The position numbers were made by a program, and so were the translations under genes. A stretch of DNA of 64,000 nt. It comes from Chengkuizengella sediminis. Lineage in GTDB: Bacteria; Bacillota; Bacilli; Paenibacillales; KCTC-33759. Under the pieces are notes generated by a model. It saw only the letters and a program-made list of their open reading frames with translations. It made no database searches and was not told where the DNA came from. Within the stretch, counting starts at the first letter, position 1. Every line of letters begins with the position of its first letter. Of this stretch, positions 26,437 through 34,873 are shown piece by piece. The stretch is taken from the NCBI RefSeq assembly GCF_010078385.1, contig NZ_SIJC01000001.1, positions 806,001-870,000 of the forward strand. The letters are read 5' to 3'.

Positions 26437-27090
26437 TTAAAACAACCCCATCTCTTTTGCCTTCTCAGCTGCTTCTTTACTACTGGTTAACTCCAATTTT
26501 CGTAGTATATTACTTACATGATTTTTTACTGTCCGTATAGATACAACTAAAGATTCTGATATTTGAGTTTGTGTCTTCCCTTGATAAATCAAGTTTAATA
26601 TTTCTAACTCAGCAGGTGTGATCAATGCTCGCATTTCTTTCACTTTATATTCTTGTTCTAATTTCTTTAATCGTTTAAATTCCTCTCGAATCTGTTCCGC
26701 AGCTTGTGCATTTATGGGGGATTGGTTTTGATAGGCAGAACGAATGGAATCAGGAATTTTTTCAAAGTCTGATTTTATGATATAATCCAGTGCCCCAGCA
26801 CGAAAAGCACTAAACATCATTTCTTTTTCTTCAAGAGACGTTAGCATAATAATTCTGGCTCCATATTGTTGGCTCATTTCTGCTGTGATTTCAATACCCT
26901 CTATGCTATTCGCTAACAAAATATCCATCAATACAACATCGATTTCCACTGTTCTTATAGCTAACATCGCTTCTTCCCTATTTTCCGCCTGTGACACAAC
27001 TTCTAAGTCAGATTCAGCTGATAGAAAAGAAGATAAGCCCCTTCTCCAATCTTTATCATCCTCTACGATTAAAATTTTTATTTTATCCAT
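26437..27090 (-). CDS. NarL/LuxR-type response regulator
   Basis: 217 residues. Receiver domain 1-120: acidic pocket EDD at 10-12, phospho-acceptor Asp56 in VVLMDILL, Thr84-type position in MLTSLEE, and Lys in YIIKSD. A helical, Lys/Glu-rich linker (about 135-152) leads to a LuxR HTH domain (ITPAELEILNLIYQGKTQTQISESLVVSIRTVKNHVSNILRKL, split here as about 157-199). It is the last gene of the phospholipase D-kinase-regulator operon, 9 bases after the kinase. It would be phosphorylated by that kinase and probably binds the palindrome found upstream of both its own operon and the DUF2157 operon. Confidence 0.92.
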   Translation of the reverse strand: MDKIKILIVEDDKDWRRGLSSFLSAESDLEVVSQAENREEAMLAIRTVEIDVVLMDILLANSIEGIEITAEMSQQYGARIIMLTSLEEKEMMFSAFRAGALDYIIKSDFEKIPDSIRSAYQNQSPINAQAAEQIREEFKRLKKLEQEYKVKEMRALITPAELEILNLIYQGKTQTQISESLVVSIRTVKNHVSNILRKLELTSSKEAAEKAKEMGLF

Positions 27091-27099
27091 ATGCTCTCC

Positions 27100-28446
27100 T
27101 TAACTTTTAGGGAATTTTAAAATTACCGTAGTACCTTCATCTCTTGTACTTTTGATATCCAGTGAACCTCCATGTTTATTCATCACGTTATACACGTAAG
27201 CCAATCCTAATCCAAAGTTCATCGTATCCTTTGTTTTTGTCGTGAAAAATGGATCCATCACTTTTTTTAAATGATTTTTGTTTATACCAAAACCAGTGTC
27301 TTTTATTTCTAATACGTGAATCTGTTTCGTTTCATAACCAATCATCTCTATCTCTCCACCTTCTGGCATCGCTTCAATCGCATTCATTACAATATTATGG
27401 AGAGTTTCCATTACATGTGTTTTATCACAGAATAAATTTATATTTTCATCTACTGAACATATGACTTTGATTTGATTAAAGTAAGGACGTGTATTTTCCA
27501 AGGTTTCATCAATCATGTCTTTAAGGTTATAACTACCCTTTTTTAAAAGAATATCGTGTGTTTGATGCTGCACTTTTTGAATCATTTGTTGAATATGTGT
27601 TGTTGCTTTTAAAATTACATCAATATCTTCTTCAAGTTCTTTTTGTTCCGTATTTTGAGCATACGCTTTTATTTTATGTCCGAACAATCTCATTTTACCT
27701 ACATCATTTTTAATGGCATGATTTAAAATTGCAGTTCCTGATGTGATCGCTTGAAGTGTAATATCTAATTTTTTTCGTTCTATTAATATTTGCATTCCTA
27801 AAAATCCATAATTGAAGATAGCCAAAATAAATACAATCGTACCGTAAATGACAATCCAAGTATTATATTTCCACATTCGATAAATTTCAAAACTAGGCAA
27901 AACATAATTCATTATTAATACAAACAGCACTGTAGGTATGATGGATAAACTTGTAAGTATATGATTCCTTTTTAAATCTGGGAGCTCCTCACGTTTTGAT
28001 AAAATTAAAATACTTCCAAATAAAACATACAAAACAGACCAAGATGCTAATAATGGATACAACTCTACATCTGTAACAGGATAAACAGGAGTAAATATCA
28101 ACATAAGTACAATCGGTAATGATAATATATACGGAATAAATTTAAACCAACGCTTGTTTACAAATATAGGTTGATAATATAAAGAAAACAGGATATAGCT
28201 GTAAGGAATCCCATAATAAGAAAATCCAGAGCAAGTAACTTGAATTCTATATAATATAGATTGCAGTACGACAGTATCAGTTTGCTCTCTTACAAAAGGA
28301 AGAAGCTGCTCTCCAATTAGAATCGCAATGGCCCCACATCCACCACAAAATAAAAGTACACTTAACCAGCGGATCGAAATATTTTTTGGATCAAATCTTA
28401 ATAGTATAAGGGCAATGCCCCATAAAGCAATCAAAACAAATAACAT
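27100..28446 (-). CDS. Membrane sensor histidine kinase
   Basis: 448 residues from ATG at 28446 (MLFVLIALWGIALILLRFD); a longer frame would overlap the phospholipase D gene. About seven to eight membrane helices fill residues 1-215 without an obvious periplasmic sensor domain, suggesting intramembrane sensing. The phospho-acceptor His243 is in AILNHAIKNDVGK, followed by a dimerisation helix and a HATPase_c domain with an N box (NIVMNAIEAMPEGG), G1 (DTGFGI) and G2 (GLGLAYV). NHAIKND is close to the HNxxNDL-like boxes of HPK groups with unusual H boxes. Genes on either side are the phospholipase D-like protein and the response regulator. Confidence 0.9.
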   Translation of the reverse strand: MLFVLIALWGIALILLRFDPKNISIRWLSVLLFCGGCGAIAILIGEQLLPFVREQTDTVVLQSILYRIQVTCSGFSYYGIPYSYILFSLYYQPIFVNKRWFKFIPYILSLPIVLMLIFTPVYPVTDVELYPLLASWSVLYVLFGSILILSKREELPDLKRNHILTSLSIIPTVLFVLIMNYVLPSFEIYRMWKYNTWIVIYGTIVFILAIFNYGFLGMQILIERKKLDITLQAITSGTAILNHAIKNDVGKMRLFGHKIKAYAQNTEQKELEEDIDVILKATTHIQQMIQKVQHQTHDILLKKGSYNLKDMIDETLENTRPYFNQIKVICSVDENINLFCDKTHVMETLHNIVMNAIEAMPEGGEIEMIGYETKQIHVLEIKDTGFGINKNHLKKVMDPFFTTKTKDTMNFGLGLAYVYNVMNKHGGSLDIKSTRDEGTTVILKFPKS

Positions 28447-28535
28447 ACAAATTTCCACTTCCTCAGTACAGTTTCTATTCCTTTTTGATGATTTTACAAT
28501 ATTCAACCAATAAATACCACAAATCCACCACTTAT

Positions 28536-30017
28536 TTAAAAAGTAGATAACCCAGTAAATTCTTGAACTCGATAAAGTACTTTCTTCCACTTTGAATCAT
28601 CTTGATATTTTTTATATTCAACAGTATATTGTCCCTCTTCGTTGTTCCATATTTTTGAGAAATATGAATTCATCTCAATTTCAAGTGCCTGCCCATGTGG
28701 AATGATGAATTGAATATTCATTTCCAGATTATAGTCGCGAATATTTCTTCTTGTGAAATTAGCTGATCCACCTGTTACTATTGTTTCATGTTTTTTGTTA
28801 ATAATTAAAAATTTAGAATGATATTGTTCTCCTTGAGTATCATACCATCTCACCTCTATATTACCCTTCCCTTTATTTAATAGTTCACTAGCAACCTGAC
28901 GATTTGGGATACCGTTCTTTTTCCTTCCAAAAGCGTCTTTATTAGGATCTAAAATCATTTGTATCTTTACACCTTTTTCAGCAGCTTCTGCTAAAGACTC
29001 AATGATTTTTCGATCAGATAAATAAAATACTCCCAATTTTATCTCATCCCCAGTAGAGGTATCAAGTATGTTTTGTAAGATTTCTTTTCCAATCTCCCCT
29101 TCTGTTATTAACTTAGCCTTTATATCCCCTTTTTCAATATCTGTAAATTTTCTATTTGCTAACTCTAATCCTGATAATTTTGCTACTGCACGTTCAGCTT
29201 CATAAATATCTTGTAAAATTCCACCTTTCACTACAAATGCAATATTCGAGTGATATCCGCTTGGATCATGAGGGTTTGCCGAGCTAACAATTGCTTCCTT
29301 TTCAGTAAGAACTACCTTTCTATGATTTGCCTTAAAGTTGACTAATTCTAAATAGGATCGTAGTGAGACATCAGGTGAATCCAAACTAAAAGGATTCGTT
29401 ATCCACCCTTGATCAGATGTTCCAAACCACTGTACAAAAGATCTCCAAAAACCTGAATAAATAGGATTAGAGTCGCGTAATTTCGTCATATCTGTATATA
29501 CCACTTTTACATCATTTTCTATTAGTTCTTCGATAAAACGTGATGAATAAGAGCCATATAATGTATTGATTTCATCTGTGATAAAAACGATCTCAATATC
29601 TGGTTGCTGTTGTTTCTTTAATATCAAGTGATTTGTTAGTTGTTCAGAGATATTTGGATAAGTGCCTGATTCAGCATTAGTTGACATTTCATCAGAAACA
29701 ATTTGTGCCTTTTGTCTTACATATTCATCATTAAACAAAAAAGCATCCACTAAAATAAATTCTTCTGCTTCATCAATCATATTGTAAATACGATCAAATA
29801 TTTCTTGCTCATGCACGATTCTTCCATCTTTTTGATAAGTTAAATCGTTTAAAAATTCTACATTTGATACATTATGATTATCACCATTCACAGATATTCC
29901 TTCAGGTAACGGTTTATAAACACCATATATAGAAATACACATATATATCACAAGAACAATTGAAAATACAACCTTAAATATCTTCATAGTATACACAAGA
30001 GGGTATCTTTCTTTCAT
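28536..30017 (-). CDS. Membrane-anchored phospholipase D-like protein
   Basis: 493 residues, N-terminal membrane helix at about 12-31, then two PLD half-domains. The HxK motifs are NHRKVVLTEKE (His232, Lys234) and YHSKFLIINKK (His400, Lys402), each followed by the small-residue strand SSANPHD and GGSANFTRRN, typical of cardiolipin synthase-like enzymes. The usual Asp of HxKx4D is Glu239 in the first and Asn407 in the second motif. It would act on phospholipid headgroups at the outer face of the membrane. A GGAG site is 13 bases from the ATG. First gene of the operon with the kinase and regulator. Confidence 0.87.
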   Translation of the reverse strand: MKERYPLVYTMKIFKVVFSIVLVIYMCISIYGVYKPLPEGISVNGDNHNVSNVEFLNDLTYQKDGRIVHEQEIFDRIYNMIDEAEEFILVDAFLFNDEYVRQKAQIVSDEMSTNAESGTYPNISEQLTNHLILKKQQQPDIEIVFITDEINTLYGSYSSRFIEELIENDVKVVYTDMTKLRDSNPIYSGFWRSFVQWFGTSDQGWITNPFSLDSPDVSLRSYLELVNFKANHRKVVLTEKEAIVSSANPHDPSGYHSNIAFVVKGGILQDIYEAERAVAKLSGLELANRKFTDIEKGDIKAKLITEGEIGKEILQNILDTSTGDEIKLGVFYLSDRKIIESLAEAAEKGVKIQMILDPNKDAFGRKKNGIPNRQVASELLNKGKGNIEVRWYDTQGEQYHSKFLIINKKHETIVTGGSANFTRRNIRDYNLEMNIQFIIPHGQALEIEMNSYFSKIWNNEEGQYTVEYKKYQDDSKWKKVLYRVQEFTGLSTF

Positions 30018-30119
30018 TATCGTATTTTCACTCCTTACTATATATTAAATTCAAACCGTCATTTGGAATTCTATTTTGCTTCAAAACTAAAGGATAAATT
30101 TATTTTTAATCTTACCAAT

Positions 30120-30170
30120 AGTTTAATCATGATGTTCCTAAATATATAGTACTATCATTTTCTAGTACCC
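30120..30170 (-). promoter_or_regulatory. Operator upstream of the phospholipase D-kinase-regulator operon
   Basis: A 25-base block at 30146-30170 is almost identical to 26380-26404 and contains the perfect inverted repeat GTACTA-N8-TAGTAC on the minus strand. It is about 130 bases upstream of the phospholipase D start. A possible -10 (TAAACT on the minus strand at 30125-30120) sits one promoter length below it. Autoregulation by the operon's own response regulator is the simplest inference. Confidence 0.65.
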
Positions 30171-30272
30171 TAAGATTCTTCACCACTCTGTAAAATTTAT
30201 CTGGTTTGAGACTCATAGAGTTTTGTCGCTATATATTTTCACCATTTACAATGATGTCATCAAAATCAGGGA

Positions 30273-30340
30273 TTGACAATCATATATCCTAATGTTAGGA
30301 TATATTTATCCTATTTTAAATATATATAATTTTAGGATAA
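30273..30340 (+). promoter_or_regulatory. Pirin promoter with large inverted repeats
   Basis: TTGACA (30273-30278), 17 bases, then TAGGAT (30296-30301). An 11-base inverted repeat ATATATCCTAA/TTAGGATATAT with a 2-base centre (30282-30305) covers spacer and -10. A second, wider pair TTATCCTA/TAGGATAA follows (about 30306-30340). Together there are four TATCCTA half-sites, the layout of a MarR- or TetR-type repressor site. The MarR gene downstream is a candidate. Confidence 0.65.
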
Positions 30341-30397
30341 ATGAAACGATCATATTTTAATGAGAACTATTTATATAAAAAAAGGAGAATGATTTAC

Positions 30398-31159
30398 ATG
30401 GATATTCGAATATTTAAGCCAGCAGATCAAGGGAAAGGTGAGTTTGATGGAGGGAAAATAAAACTACAGAAACCAATCGGTTTTCCCGGGGAAGGATCAG
30501 TAATTAATCGACTTGGACCTCTATTTTATTTTTCATGGGGAAAAACAGAAGGTGAAGGTGGTATCGGATTACATCCACACCAAGGATTTGAGATATTATC
30601 CTATGTGCTTAAAGGAAATAGCTATCATCGAGATACACTGAACACAGAAAGTGTTGTAAGTGCTGGTGGTGCTCAGTTAATGAAAGCTGGATCTGGACTC
30701 TCACATGCAGAATCCCATCGTGAACCTACTGAAATGCTGCAAATCTGGTTTGAGCCCTACTTAAAAGAGGCTATTCATCGTGAGCCAACTTATACAAATT
30801 ATATTCATGATGAATTCGTAACGACTGACAAAGATGGTGTAAAAATCAAAACGATTATTGGTGAAAATTCCCCTATAGATATAATAACTGATGCTCAAAT
30901 GTATGATGTGACTATATCAAGTGGATCCTCTTATCAACATACGCTTGCTTCTAATCGTACATTAGCTGGACTAATCATAAAAGGTGATGGCTCAATCACA
31001 AGTAAAAATGCGATTGAATTTAAACATAAAGATTTTGTAAACGTTCATTCTTCAGAAGAAGGAGAAGTAACATTCCATTCTGATAACGGAGAAGTTCGAA
31101 TCATTTTCATAGAGGTACCTATTAAGGTTGACTATCCATTGTATAGTAAACGTCATTAA
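30398..31159 (+). CDS. Pirin family protein
   Basis: 253 residues from ATG at 30398 (MDIRIFKPADQGKG), with AAAGGAG ten bases upstream; upstream in-frame ATGs have no comparable site. Two cupin domains. The metal-site region is visible: LHPHQGFEILSYVLKG with HPH, and GSGLSHAESHREPTEMLQIWF with further His/Glu ligands. Pirins are iron-binding, some with quercetinase activity; many respond to electrophile or oxidative stress. Followed by a terminator and a MarR gene on the same strand. Confidence 0.92.
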   Translation: MDIRIFKPADQGKGEFDGGKIKLQKPIGFPGEGSVINRLGPLFYFSWGKTEGEGGIGLHPHQGFEILSYVLKGNSYHRDTLNTESVVSAGGAQLMKAGSGLSHAESHREPTEMLQIWFEPYLKEAIHREPTYTNYIHDEFVTTDKDGVKIKTIIGENSPIDIITDAQMYDVTISSGSSYQHTLASNRTLAGLIIKGDGSITSKNAIEFKHKDFVNVHSSEEGEVTFHSDNGEVRIIFIEVPIKVDYPLYSKRH

Positions 31160-31171
31160 ACTAATTTGTAT

Positions 31172-31199
31172 AGACTCCCTTATCATTGAGGGAGTCTTT
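31172..31199 (+). terminator. Terminator after the pirin gene
   Basis: AGACTCCC (31172-31179) pairs perfectly with GGGAGTCT (31190-31197), 10-base loop, followed by TTCACT. The U-tract is short but the stem is strong. Confidence 0.75.
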
Positions 31200-31232
31200 C
31201 ACTATCATATTGTATGACGTATGCATGTTAGT

Positions 31233-31247
31233 TTGTATATGATACAA
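31233..31247 (+). promoter_or_regulatory. MarR-type palindrome upstream of marR-like gene
   Basis: TTGTAT-ATG-ATACAA is a perfect inverted repeat with a 3-base centre about 95 bases upstream of the MarR gene; TTGTATGACGTATGCA just before it is a degenerate second copy. Such sites near their own gene usually mean autorepression. Confidence 0.5.
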
Positions 31248-31340
31248 TATTGTTGCATTTAATATAATGTTTAATTTTATTATTTAAATTACAATGAATT
31301 TATATATTTTCTCGATTAACCAGTCGAAGGAGGCTGAAAT

Positions 31341-31790
31341 ATGTACCGTGGAGATGAACAAAGTGAGCTTGATTTAAGACTTTTTAGAATATGGATGAAA
31401 GCGAACAAATCTGTTTCTGACAATGTTAGTAAGGACATCAAAGAAAGTGGTGTCGCCCCAGATCATTTTATGATACTCGAGCTTTTATATAATAAAGGTC
31501 CTCATCCTATTCAACGCATTAGTGAAATTTTTTCTATTCCAAGTGGAAGTATAACTTATGTGGTTGATAAATTGGAACAAAAAGAGTTTGTTAAAAGACA
31601 AGCTTGTCCTACTGATCGAAGAGCTTCAAATGTTGTACTTACTGAAAAAGGGGAGTTGTTATTCAACAAAATATTTCCAAAACATGTTGAGACGATTTCA
31701 AGTAATTTATCTTTTATCAGCAATGAGGAAAAGGAAACTTTAATCGATTTGTTAAAAAAGATTGGAATGGGTTCTGCAGGACTAAAATAG
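31341..31790 (+). CDS. MarR family transcriptional regulator
   Basis: 149 residues. Winged helix in the middle: HFMILELLYNKGPHPIQRISEIFSIPSGSITYVVDKLEQKEFV, then the wing with ACPTDRRASNVVLTEKG, the family's DxRxxxxxLT signature. N- and C-terminal helices form the dimer. One cysteine (in QACPTD) lies in the wing, not at the OhrR sensing position. Ribosome binding site GAAGGAGGCTG. It probably binds the palindromes upstream of itself and of the pirin gene (inference). Confidence 0.9.
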   Translation: MYRGDEQSELDLRLFRIWMKANKSVSDNVSKDIKESGVAPDHFMILELLYNKGPHPIQRISEIFSIPSGSITYVVDKLEQKEFVKRQACPTDRRASNVVLTEKGELLFNKIFPKHVETISSNLSFISNEEKETLIDLLKKIGMGSAGLK

Positions 31791-31815
31791 TGCATATACG
31801 ATTTGTATATTTAAG

Positions 31816-31847
31816 AAAACCTTCAACATATAAGTTAAAGGTTTTTT
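31816..31847. terminator. Bidirectional terminator
   Basis: AACCTTCAAC pairs with GTTAAAGGTT around a short AT loop, followed by TTTTTTT on the plus strand and preceded by A-rich DNA. It separates the converging MarR and trhP2 genes. Confidence 0.8.
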
Positions 31848-31868
31848 TAATTTAATTATGAAATAAGA

Positions 31869-33128
31869 TTAAACATTCTTTTTTCTCATCATATCTAAAG
31901 CATGAACAGGTTGATCTACCTTCATTCTTAAAGTCATCAAAGGATGTCTTGCAACAGCGATTTCAGTTCCTTTGTCGTCCCAGATTTTTTCAACGGTTTG
32001 TTTGAAAAACGTTCCATTTGGACCGAAAAATTCAATTTCCTGTCCAACTTTAAAATGATTCCGTTGCTGAATCGTTGCCATTCCTGACTCCTCGTCATAA
32101 TCTAGAACTAACCCCGCAAAATCAAAATTAACTAATTTATCTTCAGCTTCATAAATATGCTCCCCCGCACCTGGTGTTTTATAAAAGAATCCAGCATTTA
32201 ATGGACGGTTCGCAGCTTTATGAATTTCATCAAACCATTCTTGTTTTAATTCATAGTTCTCAGGGTTTTCCATATAAGCATCGATGGCTTGACGATATGC
32301 ATTCACTACTGTCGCTACATAATGAATACTTTTCATACGTCCTTCGATCTTAAAGCTATCTATACCAGATTCAATAAGCTCTGGGATATGCTCAATCATA
32401 CCTAAATCCTTAGATCCCATTGTAAACGGATCATCTTCATCGACTGTAAACATTGGATGTTTTTCATCACCTTCATATAAATCATAATACCAACGACAAG
32501 ACTGAGAACATCCACCACGATTTGAATCACGATCCGTAAAATGGTTAGACAACACGCAACGTCCAGAATAAGAAGAACACATCGCACCATGGATAAAGGC
32601 TTCAATTTCAATATCTACCTTATCTTTAATTTCAATTATTTCTTCCATGTTCGCTTCACGTGCTAATACAACCCTTGGTAGTCCTTCATCTTTCCAAAAT
32701 TGCACCGCTTGCCAATTCATCGTTGATTGCTGAGTGCTCAAATGAACCTCTAATTTCGGAGCGACTTTCAATGCTGTATTTACGATAGCTGGATCAGCTG
32801 CAATAATAGCAGAAATACCCACTTCTTCCAATTGTTTTAAATACTCCTCTAACCCATCAAAATCCTCATTATGTGCATAAATATTTGTGGCCACGAAAAC
32901 CTTAGCCCCGTACTTCTTGGCAAATTCTACACCTTGCCTCATTTCCTCTATACTGAAATTATCTGCATTAGAACGTAACCCAAATCTTTGTCCGCCTATA
33001 TATACCGCATCCGCTCCGTAATGGATTGCAAATTTTAATTTTTCTAAATTTCCCGCAGGTGCTAACAGCTCGGGTTTTTCTAATTTTCTTCTTGTTGAAC
33101 CCGGTGACTTTTTAGTAAGTACCGTCAT
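31869..33128 (-). CDS. trhP2: U32 family peptidase, tRNA 5-hydroxyuridine synthesis protein TrhP2
   Basis: 419 residues. U32 signature ELLAPAGNLEKLKFAIHYGADAVYIGG at the N-terminus, HLSTQQSTMNWQAVQFW, and the cysteine-rich iron-sulfur region HGAMCSSYSGRCVLSNHF with GGCSQSCRW. C-terminal beta-barrel domain. YrrO/TrhP2 and YrrN/TrhP1 are needed in Bacillus for prephenate-dependent 5-hydroxylation of wobble uridine in tRNAs. The start follows GAGTAGGAGGTG. It lies 17 bases after trhP1, in the conserved mltG-trmR-trhP1-trhP2 order. Confidence 0.92.
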   Translation of the reverse strand: MTVLTKKSPGSTRRKLEKPELLAPAGNLEKLKFAIHYGADAVYIGGQRFGLRSNADNFSIEEMRQGVEFAKKYGAKVFVATNIYAHNEDFDGLEEYLKQLEEVGISAIIAADPAIVNTALKVAPKLEVHLSTQQSTMNWQAVQFWKDEGLPRVVLAREANMEEIIEIKDKVDIEIEAFIHGAMCSSYSGRCVLSNHFTDRDSNRGGCSQSCRWYYDLYEGDEKHPMFTVDEDDPFTMGSKDLGMIEHIPELIESGIDSFKIEGRMKSIHYVATVVNAYRQAIDAYMENPENYELKQEWFDEIHKAANRPLNAGFFYKTPGAGEHIYEAEDKLVNFDFAGLVLDYDEESGMATIQQRNHFKVGQEIEFFGPNGTFFKQTVEKIWDDKGTEIAVARHPLMTLRMKVDQPVHALDMMRKKNV

Positions 33129-33145
33129 CGCTCAACACCTCCTAC

Positions 33146-34075
33146 TCAGTATACTTGCTCTTTAAAAAAGAAACCGTAAGACAATTCACGATCTGGATCT
33201 TGTACTTGTTTGATCTTTTCTAACCATTCAGGATTAAACTCGTAGGATTCAGGGTTTTCAAAGTATAAATCTATCGCTTCACGATAACAACGTACAACGG
33301 TTTCATTGTATTCAATCGATTTTAACAATCCTTCAATTTTAACACTATCAACAGGCTCTCCCAACACTTCATCTAACACATCAATTGTACAAATATCATC
33401 AGCACTCATAATGTGTGTACCATTTTCATCCTCATAAATAGGCAGTTTTAAATCCTGTCTCTCATATTCTACTAAATACAAGTTTCGATCTTTATCGAAT
33501 TTATCTGTGACTTCATTATTGATATGACCCATATAACTTTTCACTAATTCACGCTTGGAATGGTAAATGTTTGTAATCCCGTGAATTTGAATTTGAGTTT
33601 CTAGCTTTAATTTATCGCTAATTTCTTGAATTTCCTCTAAGTTTAACTCTCTAGCTAATGTCATACGAGTAGCACCTTTTGTTCCCCAATAATTAGCTGT
33701 TACATAATTTGTAGATGTCATTTCCGTATTCCAATGTAAATTCATTTTAATATTTAGCTGTTTTAAGACTGAAATAATCGCAGGATCACCAAATACGATG
33801 GCATCCACTTGATAATCATGTAGAGCTCTTAAATAAGATGGTAATGTTTCCATCTGCGCATTATTAAAGATGTTGTTTACAGCTACATAAATCTTAACCC
33901 CTTTTGCATGGGCAATTTGAATTGCTTTTTCGATTTCTTCTAAACTAAAATTACCAGGCAATCTTACTCCGTACTCATTATGCCCAATATTCACTGCATC
34001 TGCTCCTGCTTGGATCAATCGCACTAACTCTTCTAAGGAGCCAGCTGTAGCTAACAGCTCTGGTTTTGTTCTCAT
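33146..34075 (-). CDS. trhP1: U32 family peptidase, tRNA 5-hydroxyuridine synthesis protein TrhP1
   Basis: 309 residues from ATG at 34075 (MRTKPELLATAGSLEEL), preceded by GAGGTGAAAAA; the longer frame has no such site. It shares the TIM-barrel start AGADAVNIGHNEYGVRLPGNFSLEE with its partner, but lacks the cysteine cluster of TrhP2, as known for the shorter YrrN/TrhP1 subunit. Works with TrhP2 in 5-hydroxylation of tRNA wobble uridine. Cotranscribed with trhP2; trmR lies upstream. Confidence 0.9.
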   Translation of the reverse strand: MRTKPELLATAGSLEELVRLIQAGADAVNIGHNEYGVRLPGNFSLEEIEKAIQIAHAKGVKIYVAVNNIFNNAQMETLPSYLRALHDYQVDAIVFGDPAIISVLKQLNIKMNLHWNTEMTSTNYVTANYWGTKGATRMTLARELNLEEIQEISDKLKLETQIQIHGITNIYHSKRELVKSYMGHINNEVTDKFDKDRNLYLVEYERQDLKLPIYEDENGTHIMSADDICTIDVLDEVLGEPVDSVKIEGLLKSIEYNETVVRCYREAIDLYFENPESYEFNPEWLEKIKQVQDPDRELSYGFFFKEQVY

Positions 34076-34187
34076 TTTTTCACCTCGTAAAAGAATGTTC
34101 AAGCATTCCCTACTTACCACAAGCTAATTCTCTGGTATCAGTATCATATACTGTTTACGTAGGAGCAGCACTTCAAGTGCTGTTTAT

Positions 34188-34853
34188 TCATGCTGTTATT
34201 TCTGTCTGATCACTTTTTTGGGTATATATTGACATAGCCAATCCGTCTCCAATGGAAACAAAGCTAGTTTCTAGTTGTGGATGATTGGCCAACAATTCAT
34301 TATATTTATTCAGCTTATCAATCATATTGCGAAATCTTGGCTCTAGTTCATCTCGTTCTTTTGTAACAAAACCTTGAAAAAATACATTATCTGAAACAAT
34401 CACAGCTCCCTGGGTACAATGTTGTAAAGACAACTCTAAAAACTTTGTATATTGCCCTTTAGCCGCATCTATAAAAACAAAATCAAAACTCTCTTGCAAA
34501 GTAGGTATCGTGTCAGCTGCATCACCAAGGATGAGTTTCACTCTATCCGACACCCCTGCTTCTTGAAAATTCTGTGCTGCTCGTGTTGCTCGTTTTTCAT
34601 CCATTTCTAATGTTGTAATTTGTGCCTTAGGTGTAGCTTCTGCCATATGAATTCCAGAATAACCGATTGCAGACCCAATCTCAAGTATATGTTTAGGTTG
34701 AATACTTTGCAGTAATACCTTAATAAACTGGATACTCTGAAGCTGTATGTTAGGTATACCTTCTTTTTTTGCTTCCTTTTCTAGCCTTTGCAGAACGTCA
34801 TTTCGATCTGGAGTCAGTTTCAAAATATACTCATTTATTTGTGGATCTATCAT
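34188..34853 (-). CDS. trmR: O-methyltransferase, tRNA 5-hydroxyuridine methyltransferase TrmR
   Basis: 221 residues from ATG at 34853 (AAAGGTG upstream); a GTG nine bases earlier overlaps that site. Class I methyltransferase of the caffeoyl-CoA/catechol O-methyltransferase type: ILEIGSAIGYSGIHMA (motif I), TTLEMDEKRA, LGDAAD, and FDFVFIDAAKGQYTKFLE with the metal-binding Asp residues. In Bacillus TrmR (YrrM) methylates 5-hydroxyuridine to 5-methoxyuridine in tRNA, the step after TrhP1/TrhP2, encoded next to it here. Confidence 0.92.
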   Translation of the reverse strand: MIDPQINEYILKLTPDRNDVLQRLEKEAKKEGIPNIQLQSIQFIKVLLQSIQPKHILEIGSAIGYSGIHMAEATPKAQITTLEMDEKRATRAAQNFQEAGVSDRVKLILGDAADTIPTLQESFDFVFIDAAKGQYTKFLELSLQHCTQGAVIVSDNVFFQGFVTKERDELEPRFRNMIDKLNKYNELLANHPQLETSFVSIGDGLAMSIYTQKSDQTEITA

Positions 34854-34873
34854 ATTTATCACCTTTAATTCTC

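Noticed and set aside
28447..28590. 48-residue N-terminal extension of the histidine kinase
   Set aside because: It overlaps the phospholipase D gene; the ATG at 28446 starts directly at the first membrane helix.
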